Below are positions 47,160-60,088 of a stretch of 64,000 bases of DNA, one piece after another. The translations under genes were made by a program, and so were the position numbers. Source of the DNA: Polytrichum commune (Eukaryota > Streptophyta > Polytrichopsida > Polytrichales > Polytrichaceae); NCBI GenBank assembly GCA_950295325.1, contig OX485807.1, positions 36,176,440 to 36,240,439 on the forward strand, read 5' to 3'. The notes beneath the pieces were generated by a model. It saw only the letters and a program-made list of their open reading frames with translations. It had not been told where the DNA came from and did not search any database. Numbering within the stretch: position 1 is the stretch's first letter; every line of letters starts with the position of its first letter.

Positions 47160-49630
47160 GTCCCTTCCCCAACTTATATAAGAGTTATTCATAAAGTCCC
47201 TCAAAGAGGGACAAAACCGTGCGTTTGATCGTTCTTTGAGGAAACTTTCCATTAAGAGCTCATTAGCTTGTTTTGTGTTGAAGACTATTGAAAGTTGGGT
47301 GAAACTTGTGGGACCACCTCTCTTCACCTCTTAAAACTTAGAAATTTCTTAGGATCTGAATACAATATGCGCATGGGATCCATTGTCCTAAATCCTAGAT
47401 TGGCCTATGCAAAGCTAGCTTGGCCCACCCATTCTAATAGGACAAGCTAACAAATTGGTTTAATAGCTTGACACCACTCTTTGTGTATGGTGATTGTAGT
47501 TAGTTTTTGCTCTCACTTAAATAACCCAAAACACCAGGGTACAGACTCTCAAGGAAGGCTTAACTAGTGTCTATTACAGGCATTTGTCACTTCATAGTTC
47601 CTTAATTAGACCAAAGGTTTGCTATATTCACTCTAGAACATGACTGGTATATCTTTTACTCTCCTTTTCTCTCTTGGTTTCCTCTCACTGTGTCTCAGTC
47701 AGTAGGGTATGTGTGTCAGTCTCAGTAGTAACCATCTCGTCATGAGATTTTGTAGAACAATAGTCAAGAGAGAACAATAGTCTTTGAGTAACACAATTGT
47801 CTTTTGGTAACCATTGGCCAATGCATCTTCAATTCAAAACAACTCCTTTATTACTTGGTCAATGTTAATTCCAATACAAAACAATTGTTCATTCATTAAT
47901 TCAAGATTTAATCATTACTCACAACTTATGCAATGAACCATAATCAATCAAGCTATAATCTTGGTCGCCCTGCACAACCTGCAACAACAACAACCAGGGT
48001 AACACACAAGACAATAGTTGATAGGATTAAATCGCATTCCATACTCAAAGATTTCTCCTCGTGACTAGTTACCAATTAAAACTTAATTAAGATGAGATTA
48101 ACTTATGCCTAGATAACATTTATGTACCAAAGTTAATTCAATCCCTCTTACAATCCAATTGAAATTAGGTTAACTTATGCCTAGGTCTTCGTTATAATCC
48201 AAAGTTAATTATTCTTTGCTTACATTCAATTCTTTCTACAAACTTCTCTCTTTCCTTCTATCAACTGATCAGAAGTGAATTCTCATCACTTCAGTTGATA
48301 GAGATTCTCTCTTAAATTCCATTCTTCCCAATTATAACCTATCAGCCTACACTCAAGATTTCACTGTAATCTTCTTAAGGCTGAACTATGTTCATTTCAT
48401 CTCTTCCTTCCTTCCTCAGGTTAACAATAATCATTCCACACAATGGCCTGCCTCTTGGCCTCTCGGCTTCCTCTCAACCTACAGAGAATACCACCATAGC
48501 CAATAGTTACACTATATTCCAGTTAACGCTCGGCTGACACTTGGTCTTCAAGCTCAACCTGACGATAGTTCAACTCTCTCGGCCACACTCTGTCTATCTC
48601 TGGTACGCCTCCCTCGCAGAGCTACCTGATTATGGTTTACTCGATATCCCTTTCTCTCTCTCTCTCTACATGGCAGATACTCTGCTTTGCTCATAGTTCT
48701 ACTGGACCTCTTCCTCGTAGAATTCTGAGACGATTGTTTATGGCTCGGACAACTATATTCCTCTCACAGACGATAGTTATCTCTTCGACATTATCCCTCT
48801 CTAACTCTTATCTCCAGGTAATTCAACTATGCTCGAAACTCACAATTACTTGCTCACTGTTCATTTTCCTTACTCCATCTCAATCTCAACTTACCCTCAA
48901 TAATTTCAACAGCACATACTCTTTCACTTTCGATTATCATTCATGAAACTCTCTTCCTCTCTGAAATTCTCTCAATTCCACTTACATATCAGATTACTCT
49001 ACTTACAGAGTTAAGCTCGCAATCTCATACATAATCAATTGCACTTGCACTCAACAAGAATTACACTCCAGATTATAGTGACACATCAAACATCCTCTCT
49101 CTAACGTCAGAGCTTAAGCCAATTCACTCGCAGTCATCCAACAATTTCCATTTCACAACAACAATGAACTTCCACAGAAAATGACAACCCGCAATCACTG
49201 CGATGTTGTTTAAGAAAATGGTTAAACTATAGACCTCGCCCGATTGCGGTGCGGAGGGAGACAAGTCAATGGTTATACGATTCGCTCAAAAGCTTCTAAG
49301 GAAATGTCTGTCTTCCCCCTCTTCGCCAACCCTCTTACGGTGGCGAGGAAGACGATAGTTTCTGTAACCGCTAGCTAAGGCCCCTAAGGCCGTAAAAATA
49401 GTTGTAACTTCTCCTAAGCCTATTGTTTAACTATGTTCATCCGGTTGGATGACTTCATCCTTTCTAGAGCTATAAGCCTATAGTAAAACTTTTAAAAGAC
49501 CAAAAATTTGGCTCACAGTGATTTAAGCATTAAGAAAACTTGGGCAACTTTGTGTTGATTCTCATCAACTCATGGTTTGGAACACAACCCATGGTTTCAT
49601 CTACTTTATTTTACAAATAACTCTAATACA
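47160..49630. repeat. dispersed repeat split by an LTR insertion
   Basis: 47160-47489 and 49523-49630 together align with the uninterrupted relative at 57205-57612 (shared: CAAAGCTAGCTTGG.CCACCCA, AGCTCA/TTGACACCACTCT, TTTAAGCATTA.AAAAACTTGG, ACCCATGGTTTCAT). The interruption is exactly the element at 47495-49517 with its 5-bp duplication. Confidence 0.8.
47495..49517. mobile_element. solo LTR, 2023 bp
   Basis: Starts TGTAGTTAG, ends GGCTCACA (TG...CA), and is flanked by the perfect 5-bp duplication GTGAT (47490-47494 and 49518-49522), the signature of LTR-retrotransposon integration. No gag-pol frame, primer-binding site or internal direct repeat is visible, so it is best read as a single LTR left after recombination. 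It contains a (TC)n tract near 48650. An uninterrupted paralogue of the target at 57480-57510 confirms the borders. Confidence 0.78.
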
Positions 49631-52600
49631 TGTTGAGATCAAGGACATTCCCATCCCAACCCTCAATAGAATGATTAGGAGTGAGGTCAGCTTGAATAAC
49701 CCCCTATGATGTCAATACAATATATTTTATTCAAGTTGGTTTCAACCTTATTCATTCTATTCAAGATGGGATGTGAATGTTCTAGACCTCAACCTATATT
49801 GTCATCCAATATTGAGTTATTGAGGTTAGGATTGAGGTTGGGGTGGGAATACAATGGCCTTGGGCCCTTCCCCAACCTATATTATCATTCCAATATTGAA
49901 GTTATGGGGTTGGGGTTCAAGTTGGGGTGGCCTTGTGCTAGAGGCATTGTCATTGTAAACTTGTAGCTCATTTGAATCTCATCAAATCTCCAATTTTGCT
50001 TCATAATCAATAGAAATGATACTTAGACCCTATGAACATGAGCCATTTTCTTCCTCCCATATTGCAGTTATTAATGTGGGAGCCCCATAAATAGTAAGAA
50101 ATTAAATGGCAACAACCAATGAGAGTAATGATTGTTATGGAAGGTCCATAGAAGGTAGGGATAACGCTAGGAGAGTATTTGGAGACTTGTGCATTTTGTG
50201 GATAACCATGACCATTAAAATTAAATTGAGAATAGCATTGGATAATGAAGGCTTTCTATGTTGTATTTCTTATGTTGAGTAGTTGTTGTATTTGTCGCGT
50301 GCCTCTCTATGAGGAGTGCCCAAACCACCATGGGCACAAGGGGGACCCTTGAGTGACACCCGGGACTTGTGGCACTATTGGTGAGAGGGCCCAAGTGATT
50401 CTAGTGTGGGTGAGGGTCCCGGGCGTTGAGAACTCCTCCCACCCCACGGAGACTAGGAGTCACGAGGGTAAGATCATCAGCTATGCATAGCTAATGGCGT
50501 CCGGATTCTAGAATGCTCAAGAACTCCCCAATCAGAGGTGTTAGCTAGGAGATATGGCAATTTGAGTGAGACAACACCTTGGGACAGCCGAGGGACCCGG
50601 GAGTGGTGCCCGAGACTGCAGTGGTTAGGACAACCATAACTTCTTTAACTATCTCCTGAATGGGGCAAGTGAGGAGTCTATCGGCATCTACGCAAAGAGT
50701 AGATGTCAATGGAGTGGTTGTTTGATAGAAGCAAAGATCACACAACAAAGCTATGAAGGTCTAAAGTTGTTGGGGGCATCTAGCCTCAGCGGCTAAGGGA
50801 AAATGTCTACTTGGCCCCAATTCTTAGGAGAGAGACAAAAAGTTACTTGATGGTGGGGTAGGGGCCATGCCCAAAGACCTAGAGGTTTATATGGGTGAGA
50901 CGGCATTGCCAACCGAACCTACTTGAGGCCGAACGGCAAGGCCTCCACGGGCATTAGCCCAAAGTGGGGGCATAGTTGCTTAGTATGATTCGGGTTGTTA
51001 TAGTGTTGCTCCGACAATACAATGATCAACTAAAGATTGGACTTCCATGGATGGAATTCCACATCTAACCATTGGCTACTTATTAAGGGGAGACTCCCGA
51101 ATGCATGGTAGGAGGGTGGGTTACCCACCTATGAGCTAAGAGATCCAAGGTATTGGGAGCTAATCATTCGCATGAATGGAATGCGAAGGGTTAACGCTCA
51201 TGACCCTTGCTAGAATTGAGAGCCAACAAGGGTTGCAACAATATCTCTTCCCATTCTTATTTTAGGCATGGCTTTGTTTTTCTTCTTGGAGTAATCGATC
51301 ATAACCTCGGAACTCATTATATCTTATTTGAAAAAAATGTTTATGAGACCGTGGAAAGACCAAGAAAAACATAATGCAAGAAGGAAGGGAGAAAGAAGAC
51401 AAAACTACAAGTAGTGAGGAGGAGAGAAAGGAAAGTAGGACACGAGGCAATGTGGACTTTGCCATACAATATGTAATTTATCTTCCAATTAATTTATGTA
51501 CTTTATGGAATAATCTTTCTATGAACATATGTGGGCCGTTATTAAGGGGAGTCCATTATCATTAACAAATATAAATATATGTGTATCACACAACCGACAA
51601 CCCATCTCATACCGATGTCAAATGTTGCGAGTCCAAGTTCCAAATGTCATGTATTATAAAAGATGTACCATCACCTCATGAATCTTTTGTTGACTTTTTG
51701 GTCAAAATCAATCTCCAAGGTTGGATAGGGCCATGTGAGTTATCATACGGCAAGTGTAGTTGTGGCCCCACATATCTAGTTCTCTTGCGAGGACTTCCAA
51801 TGTCACGTGTCTTTGGGTTGGTTGAGAGGTACACTCATATGCAATAATTCTTTGCAGCCGAGATCTTGTAATGCTAAATTTGGTAGTTGAATTTGTGCTT
51901 AACCCTTGAAGGTCTTTATGGACTTCAAACATCGTACAAAGGTGTTTAAGGTTATTTACGACTTTTTGAGGTGTATATGTAGGCGACAATTTCATCTAAA
52001 TTAAGCTACGTACTCATCAACTACATTCTTCTAATAAGAGCGCATGTACATGTCAAAGAAAAATGTAAGAAGGTTTGGGCTCATAGAAATTTGACCTACC
52101 CTCAAATATGTTTACTATGTAAAATTTATCACCATTTCACCTATGGCTATGTCAATATTTTCTTGGTCCAGAAGATCGAAGTTTGCATCAAACATAACCT
52201 ACTTAGGGCCACTTCACACACAAGCCAAAGAATTGTGACCATGAAATTGTGAGAGCCCAAAAGAAAGTGTCCAAACGTTGTCCCAAGACACCTCCAAAAT
52301 CATGTAGTGTGGTCACAAATCCTCAAGTGTAGTGTGAAGTCACATGTGACCGGGCCCTCAACTAAATGCTATTTCAATGAATTTCTATTCATGCGGGTCC
52401 TCACACATGATAAAATAGAATAAAAACCAACAATTGTGAGCATTCGGAGTGCCGTGGTCTCCCAATTTTGTGTTAGGCTTACCTCCAAGAGGCAGTTTTT
52501 GAAAATAGTCCAAGTGACCATGAAACATGATCCAATTGATGCCATGTAGGAATCCATGTAGACTATACATCCATCTTGCATTCACATACTCCTTTGGTCC

Positions 52601-55160
52601 CTCAAGCGTAATGTGAAGCAAACTTGGACGGGCTCTGCCTTTTCCACCAATGAGAGTGCTTGAAGTGTACTTGTCTTGGGCTCTCAGGCTCGTGTGTGAA
52701 GTGGCTCTTAGTATACAAAGGAAATAAAAATGCACGAAGTCACTTATTTGACAACTTAAGGTGGATTTACACTTGGGGGCCAAGACCAAAGTAAACTCCA
52801 AAATTGAGTGATCCTATTGGTCAAGAGCTAAATTCATGTCCCAAAAGCGTTTACACTAGGGTCTAGGCCCAACGTACAAAAAAATGAAGTGTTGTTAACG
52901 TGGCATTACTCTCCCACCAAATCTTGACAGTCCCCACTCAAGAAAATACTCCTCCTAATTTAAGAAACCTAATCTTCAAGCTTAGATTCAAGATTGGGCC
53001 CAATCTTGAGTCCAAAAACAAGATCCATGAAAGGGGTGTTTCGGACCCCAAGTTTCCTTGGACTGGGTCACTATTGTAAACCACCCTTTGAAAGTAATTT
53101 TGGTATTTGTGTGTGATCGAACATAAGGTACGTGTGTGGAGCCTTCCTGGCTCACATTGCACACAAGACACGAGAGGAAACAAAGGTGGAGCCGGGAACG
53201 AGACCAAGGGCTGGAGCGGGAGTAGCACCGCACCGGCAGCGACACCAAGTTGGGACCAAGGCCAAGCCCGAGAGCAAGAGGACTGAGGACCAACTAGGAG
53301 GATAAAAATTAGATTGGGAGCCTGAGGATGAAGAGACTAGGAGCCAACGAAGACAAGACAAGGAGCCACATGTGTGAGGACCGGGAGCCAAGGAGCCATG
53401 GGAACACGAGAACCGAACTCGAATTTAAAAACATAGTGAGCAACCAAGGACTAATTAGTAAATATACTTAGATGAACTCATGTAGATGAAAGACATATAA
53501 CTGGGGATGACCACCCGACTGGACGGACTTAACCTCCGCAACCACTTTGGATGAAAATAATCAAATGAGATATTGTAAGGCACATCTAGGCATGTAGTTA
53601 AAACCAACCACATGTCTCTCAAGGCTACATATGAATTAAACACGTGTCTATTACCAAAAATATATTAACCAAGCTAAAGTTGGACTATGAGAACACTTAC
53701 ATTCTAAATTAAGAATTTGGAACATTTGGTAATAGGGGAAAGAGGCATAACCACCGTATTAAGGAATTCCTAGATAATGGAACCTATATAAGAGGGCACT
53801 TGAGCCCCTTAAGATACGTCATTTCAAACACGAACAATTTCACGTGAGCATCGAGACGACTACCAAGAGCAAATTCACGAAGACCTTTTGGACTATTCCT
53901 TGAAGACCTTTAAGGCTAAACGAGAAACCTTTGGTAAACCAAAGGACTCGTAAACCTCAAGCAAACTTGGATTTAATGCCGCGGAAGAACAAGAACAATT
54001 CAATGCTTAGGAAATAGCTAACGAAAGCATATTCCAAAAGAAACTAAAAAAGACTTTTGAATCTATGAGATTTTGGAGATTGGACAAAACTTGAAAAATC
54101 ACCCAAACGTTACTGAACCCCAAGGGAAAATGCACATAGATCCTAAAGAAATTTGAAGGAAGCACAAACGACCAAAAGGGTCAAACAAAAGTAGTAAGAT
54201 AAGAAAATTTAACAAAACATTGGTGAAGGAAATCTATCCAAATATAATGGGAACACCGAAAGGACAATATAACTTCAACCATTACCCAACATACACCAAG
54301 ACTTTGAAGGTTGAAGAGAAGGGTGTTTACCCACCAATATACTCGAACACCTTTGGAGTTGAAGTTACGGGTTAAACACTGAATGACAGGATAGGCATAA
54401 ATCGGCAAACACATAATCATTGAGAGAGGAAAGACGAAGGAGAGGCCGCCAAGTGGGCTACATCGACCATTGCCCTGCAATCAAGCACAAACTAAGATTT
54501 CACTGTATCATACCCCTCACATCAAGAAAGGGGATTTTGGGGATAATTAAGAAAGATATGTAGAAAGTACAAGATCATTGACCATGGAAAATTTTAGGTC
54601 ATACACACGTTAGTCTAGGAATCTTGATCAAATACTTTGGATGTAAGATTTCATGAAATCAATACGGAGGTGTACTTGGTGAATGATGTAATAAATAAAT
54701 ACCCGTAATCAAATGCCATTCATCAACTAAGTAGATTTGCATTAGCGAGGGAGTATGTTTGAATTGCACAAGGACTTTGATACTCTTAACTACACACTCT
54801 TGGAATTTGGATTGAATAAGAGTGATTATAAGTCATTCAAACCATGAAAGATATAGGAGTGATTTTCCATGATATTGGATATATGAATAAATTCCACTCC
54901 AAAAATACTTAACCTTGACATTGGGATTTAAGGGAACATAATCTTAGAAACCTGGGACATCTACCCCTTGAGGATCCATGAGAGCTAGAAAAAGGAACGT
55001 TATACAAAACTAAGTGTCAATAATAGTATACATGTGACCACCTTCATAGAAATGGAAATCTAGAACAATCTAATTTTGGTGGGAGTGATGTTAGTGTAAA
55101 CCGGTCAGCAGCGGGTTACACCGTCTAAGGTTGAGGGTTGAAGGTGACCTCTATAATGTG
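49631..55160. other. long repeat-rich intergenic stretch, no gene called
   Basis: 49628-49880 repeats sequence at 47008-47160 (TTGAGATCAA.GACATTCCCATCCCAACC). 50290-50960 and 52800-53400 are richer in GC and may be degenerate retroelement DNA. A promoter-like CTATATAAGAGGG occurs at 53786-53798. TTTTGGTGGGAGTGATGTTAGTGT at 55074-55097 resembles a polypurine tract next to an LTR start, but I could not find a partner LTR. No intact coding region. Confidence 0.45.
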
Positions 55161-55164
55161 GGTG

Positions 55165-55460
55165 TTCATCATTTACTTATCTTAATCGTACACCTATATT
55201 CGAGTGGTGTGTGGGTCAGGTGAGGAACAAAGAACAAACACCATAAAGACACATGTGTTAAATGTGATTGGACTACATTCACAAAGTTTATCAACTACTT
55301 CACACTCAATAGTGAACACAATTGGGAGGACCTATGTATTCAGTCGAGGAATCGAAACTAACAAGCACTTTCCATAACCATCACTAAACCATGGGAGGTT
55401 TGATTTCTCAATCCATTTTTTTTGTTGGTGCTTCACTGTAGATTTGCTAATGCAACAATT
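55165..55460 (-). repeat. dispersed repeat family R, inverted copy
   Basis: Complement of the core: CACCTATATTCGAGTGGTGTG, AGAACAAACACCATAAAGAC, GTGATTGGACTAC, GTAGATTTGCTAATGCAACA. Confidence 0.75.
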
Positions 55461-55850
55461 TCGTGGTGTGATCTTTCCCTTTGCATTAGCAAAAAGGGTG
55501 CAAATATACCGTTTACTATTTTAAATAGACTCATAGATGTCATGTAAGATATTGGAGTGCATGAACACTGGTTGAAGTCGGGTTCTAAATCCTGCTGGTG
55601 GGATGCTCAGTTCACTCTTGAACCTTGATAGGAAGACAACTTCTTCCCAAAATTATGCAAAAAGAATAACATAGTTGAAGGACACATAAGAAAGAGGCAA
55701 ACGTTTCGATATTGTACACCCTTCCCCTTTTAAACTTCAAGATTTACAACTTTAAAGTTAATGTTGCAAATTGAGTTACTTTTTGATCATTTGGAGCACT
55801 TATGGCTGATCCGTAACCCATTCCTTTTTCATCTAATCGGTAGAAGTTAG

Positions 55851-56192
55851 AGAACATCCCCCACACGCACAATCCAATTTATCGAATTTACATACTGCCA
55901 TGATAGATTCCTAGAACAAGCACTCACCCGAAAGCACACGAAATATGACCCATTAATCAACACCCTACAAAACAATGGATGGCAGGCTAACCCCATCATT
56001 ACTATCACAGCTGGAGTTAGAGGAGCCATACTCGAACACTCCATCAATAAATTAACCAAACTAAAAATCCCTAAACCCAACATCAAACTCCTCATGAAAC
56101 ATATACACCAAAACGCCATCAAATACCTCACATACCTAGTCCTAAATAAAAGAAAACTAGATAACAAACAAACACCTATCTCCCCGCCATAG
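55851..56192 (+). pseudogene. C-terminal fragment of a LINE-like retrotransposon ORF
   Basis: An open frame without ATG, ending in TAG at 56190-56192. It reads IEFTYCHDRFLEQALTRKH, then NTLQNNGWQANPIITITAGV and KHIHQNAIKYLTYLVLNKRK. This layout (EFTY.. DR ... NGW ... GVRG ... A..Y....) matches the tail I associate with reverse-transcriptase proteins of non-LTR elements in many eukaryotes. Everything upstream, including the polymerase domain, is missing, as expected for 5'-truncated LINE copies. Confidence 0.5.
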
Positions 56193-58438
56193 TAAAGTTG
56201 GATATGCTAATATAATATTAGAGCCCACCCCCCGTGGAGGTAAAACACCCTATATTGCATCTCGGAACACTGTGATCAATATAAGGTTGACAGGTTCACA
56301 TTCATGCTGGTACCAAGATACGGGCGTTATTTTTCTTTTCTTTCTTAGACAACATGGAAAAACAAACCGAATACTAGCACCCACAAACCCTTATATGTGC
56401 AAAGGGTCACTTACCATTGTGATGAATATGAACCTCAAATTTTACCATGGCAATGTGGTGGGGGCCCATGGGCCAAATGGACACCTTAAGCCTCAAGTTT
56501 TTCGGGTTAATACCGAGGCTCATGGTCTCCCCGCCCAAAGGTCAATCATGGTGAATTGAATGTGCCAAGTGGGTCGGTTCCATTCATTAACTTAAGTCCC
56601 TCAAATTGCATGAGGAACGGTAAACACGGGGTATGATCTTTGGCATGCTTGGGTCTTTTGAAGACCCAATTGTGAGGTCGAAACCGAGTCCCAAGCGGTT
56701 TCACACAGCCGCACTCTTTCATAAATCACTTCCAATGTGCAAAAAAAGGATCTTTCATTGTTATTTGCATGGCCTTTTGAAGGTATGTAGAAGTGCCTAT
56801 TGCAAACACTTTGAGCACTACGATTCCTTAACTAACTTAAACTAATCAGCCGATGTTTTATTTGGATCGAATAGTTATGTTATGAGCACGACGACATTAC
56901 GGACACGTGAATTGGAGCATATTTGATTTCCTTTAGAAATGTTTAAAGTCATAAGTTTCATTTGACCCTTTCTAGTCTCACATGCCTCTCTAAAGTCGAC
57001 GATGTTGATTGTTGACATTGAGTATCCTCTACCCAATGAGTTGTGTTTTTAGTCCTTAAAATAATTTCAATAGTGTTCATGTTGAAGCACGTTGTTGCCC
57101 GATTTAAAGAAAAGTAGGTGTCGGAATTGGGGTCACCAAAGGAATTAGCTTGCTTCTACCTTACATTGTGGACTCAAATGATACATGCATTTTTTTTCGA
57201 GTATAATAGAGTTATCCGTAAACTCCCTCAAAAGAGGGACTAAACTTTCTATTAAGAACTTGTTAACTCATCATCAACTGGAGCCTATTTTGAAAGTCGA
57301 GTGGAACTTTTGGGACCTCCTCTTTCCACCTCTCAAATTTTGAGAGGATTTTAGCATCTAAAATAGGACATGTGCATGGGGCCCGCTGTCCTAAATATAG
57401 TATTGGCCCATATATCCAAAGCTAGCTTGGTCCACCCATCTTGGTAGGACAAGCTAGAAAGCCGACTTTTAATAGCTCACCACCACTCTATGTGTTAGAT
57501 AATTTAAGCATTAGAAAAACTTGGATGACTTTGTGTTAATTCTCATAAACTCAATGTTTGGGACTTCACCCATGGTTTCATATGCTTTACTTTACACATA
57601 ACTCTAATGCGTGAGCCAACATGGCAATCTTGCATTGCAATCTATAATCTATGTACCCGCCATGTGCCTTCGGTGCCATTTCATTTAAAGTGGTTCACAC
57701 CGGCCTCGTGGCTTCATGGGCCCACTTTATTAGTGTGGGCATAATGATTTATGAAGCCTTAAACGGCATGTGTCTTACACTAAGTGGGGTCCAAATGGAT
57801 ACTTTTAGTTATACATCAATTTCAATTAGGATATCAAACATGTGATTAACACAAGATGATTAGCAAATCCAAATTTTTGAGAAATTTTTGATGATTAACA
57901 ACTTTGCATGAACATCAAAGTTGTTTGTTTTGGTAAAAGTGAAATAATTTCTTTATTCTTATGTCAAAATGGCCTTTGTGCTCAGTTTGACATTTGAACC
58001 TCTCTAATTTTTAGGGAATTCTTTGCATTTATGTGGTTATAAATATGGGACAAGTTTACATACTCTAGATGCAAGGTGGCTAGTTTATTGTGGTTTGCAC
58101 ATTTTGGCATAAGAATTGGTGGAGTTGTAGCTATTGAGTTGTTCTCATCTAGTGGATCACACAAGCATTCCGCTCATTCTCCGAGTGAATCCAATTAGTC
58201 AAAGCTCTTTTCGGGAGATAAAACATGGCATTCCCTTGTGCATCGCTTCCTTCAATTGTTATAATCTAAAAATCCAAAGAATCATTGAAGCCTATTTTTT
58301 TTTGGTCAAAATGGCTCAATTTTCCATGTTTCAAGATCTTATGGGAAGTTAAGGGTTAATGTTGAACACCTCTTGCATTTGATATGGGAGTTGCTCAACC
58401 CATGCTAGGCCCTCTTACCTTATACATAAACAACATCA

Positions 58439-58456
58439 TTTCTTCTTCTTCTTCTT

Positions 58457-58486
<30 letters not shown>
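58439..58486. repeat. (CTT)n microsatellite
   Basis: About 15 tandem TTC/CTT units. Confidence 0.97.
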
Positions 58487-58487
<1 letters not shown>

Positions 58488-58626
58488 AGTTTTTCTTGAA
58501 TTTTAATTTATTATGTATGATTATTCTGCAAGTTAAAATGAGTGTAAGGGTAGAGAACATGCACATAGATAAGGCTTCCCGGTTCATTAAATCCCAAACA
58601 ACTCAATTATTGTCTTGCTCAACACA

Positions 58627-58822
58627 ACTACATTAAATCATCTTCTTTAGCGTGACAAAAAATTTGGTATGCCTTGTTAATAAAATGATCTTCATGACTT
58701 GTTATGTAGCATCAAGTATCATATGACACCCTCTCTAGTTGCCACCCACTGATTGCAAGACAATTTGTATGGGTCGGTGATGGATAGCGTGGACCACACT
58801 AAGTCAAATGTTTAATAGTGAA
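58627..58822. mobile_element. MITE family M, copy 3
   Basis: Interior matches copies 1 and 2 (ATGATCTTCATGACTTGT, CACTGATTGCAAGACAATTT, TGGGTCGGTGATGGATAG). The left arm is decayed; the right arm ends AAATGTTTAATAGTG. Confidence 0.75.
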
Positions 58823-59355
58823 GCACTTGTTACACCTTCTTGTGCCATGCTCATGGAAAATTACTCGCTCCTTTCCCCGGCTCCACAATTCACAATGGAT
58901 CAAAGATACCTAATCCCAAGGCCTTTTGGGGGAGGGGAGGGGGGTGTTGGGGGTTGAATCTCATTGACATTCTAGGTTGGTTAGTTCGGTGAGAAGGGTG
59001 TTGACAATACTTAAACGCAATGTGAAGATGAAGCTCAATTTGTATTACAAGGTAGACATGGACCTCATGCCCCCTTTCCTACTTGACTTTAGCTAAGCCT
59101 AAAAGTTGGTTCTAAAAACACGGCCTTCACACCATCAACACTATCTAATGCCGAGCCTAGTTGGCAAATGATGTGGCGTGGTTTAATAGTGGAGGTTTTA
59201 AGTCTCAAGCACCAACCCTCCCATCGGTACTTAGACATAAGGCAAGAATGTAGGTCCTTTAAAAGTGTCGCCTCCTGCCCTTGTGATTGGTTGCTTTTAG
59301 TCTTAGCTATGAGGGCACGAGGAGCTTCATTAACAAAATCGGGTGGTAAGGTAAG

Positions 59356-60085
59356 GTAGAGGGTGCTTAAACCAACACTTTAAGCTATTGCACATACATA
59401 TGGCTACATGGTTAAAATGAAAAATATTTATTCATATTAGCCTTTGTTCTAAACATGCGTATAAAGAAAGAAAAAAACATTTTTAGCCTCAATTAGATAT
59501 TTGATGAATATTTCAAAGTCAAAACCACTAGCTTCCTTAAACCAATATATAGGCCCCGTGTATGATGACCTTGGATATGACGAGGACCTCCACCTTCGCT
59601 GCCTAGAACCAACACAACATAGTTGGGTACTAATCCCAAGCTAGATCAAAGACCAACTAGTAACGGTGCGCAAAGCCACATGGCCACCTCCATGATCCCA
59701 CCTAGTTTGCTTGCAAAACCATCACCTTGCATCCTGGGTACCAACCCCTGTTGTGTTTTGTGGGCCTACCTCCGTGACCTTGTGAATAGAATGACTATAG
59801 CCCCTCCCCCCCTGCAATGTATAGAATGGCTAGAATAGGCATTGACAAGCCACCCTAAACCCACCTTGAACCAACCCGAGATAGGGTGGATCCTGTTACC
59901 TACCCTACATGAAAGTAGTGGAGGTTGCTATGAGGTGGCGCCACTAATGCCACCTAAAAGCATCACTCCGTGGGCCCATACACTCCTGCACCATGGGGAA
60001 CGCTTCAAGGTAGTAGAGTGTTAGTGATTGGGAGGTGTTTATAGGTGTTGGTTTTGGGTGGGGTGTTGGTTTTAGCACCCTCTAC
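59356..60085. mobile_element. inverted-repeat transposon family C, copy 2 (opposite orientation)
   Basis: Ends GTAGAGGGTGCTTAAACCAA and, from the right, GTAGAGGGTGCTAAAACCAA. The interior is the reverse complement of 44839-45532 (for example ATATTTGATGAATATTTCAA versus TTGAATATTCATCAAATATT). No matching target duplication, because another inverted-repeat element abuts its right end. Confidence 0.78.
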
Positions 60086-60088
60086 CGT

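Larger units (their letters stand above)
56193..59350. other. intergenic, repeats only
   Basis: Includes the uninterrupted repeat at 57205-57612, a partial R copy (57820-57880), the (CTT)n tract and MITE M copy 3. No supported coding region; open frames of 60-95 codons have no motifs. Confidence 0.55.

Noticed and set aside
53786..53798. TATATAA promoter motif
   Set aside because: No downstream coding exon or RNA gene, so it is not called as a promoter.
55074..55097. Possible polypurine tract and start of a 3' LTR
   Set aside because: No matching second LTR, target duplication or gag-pol frames could be found on either side.
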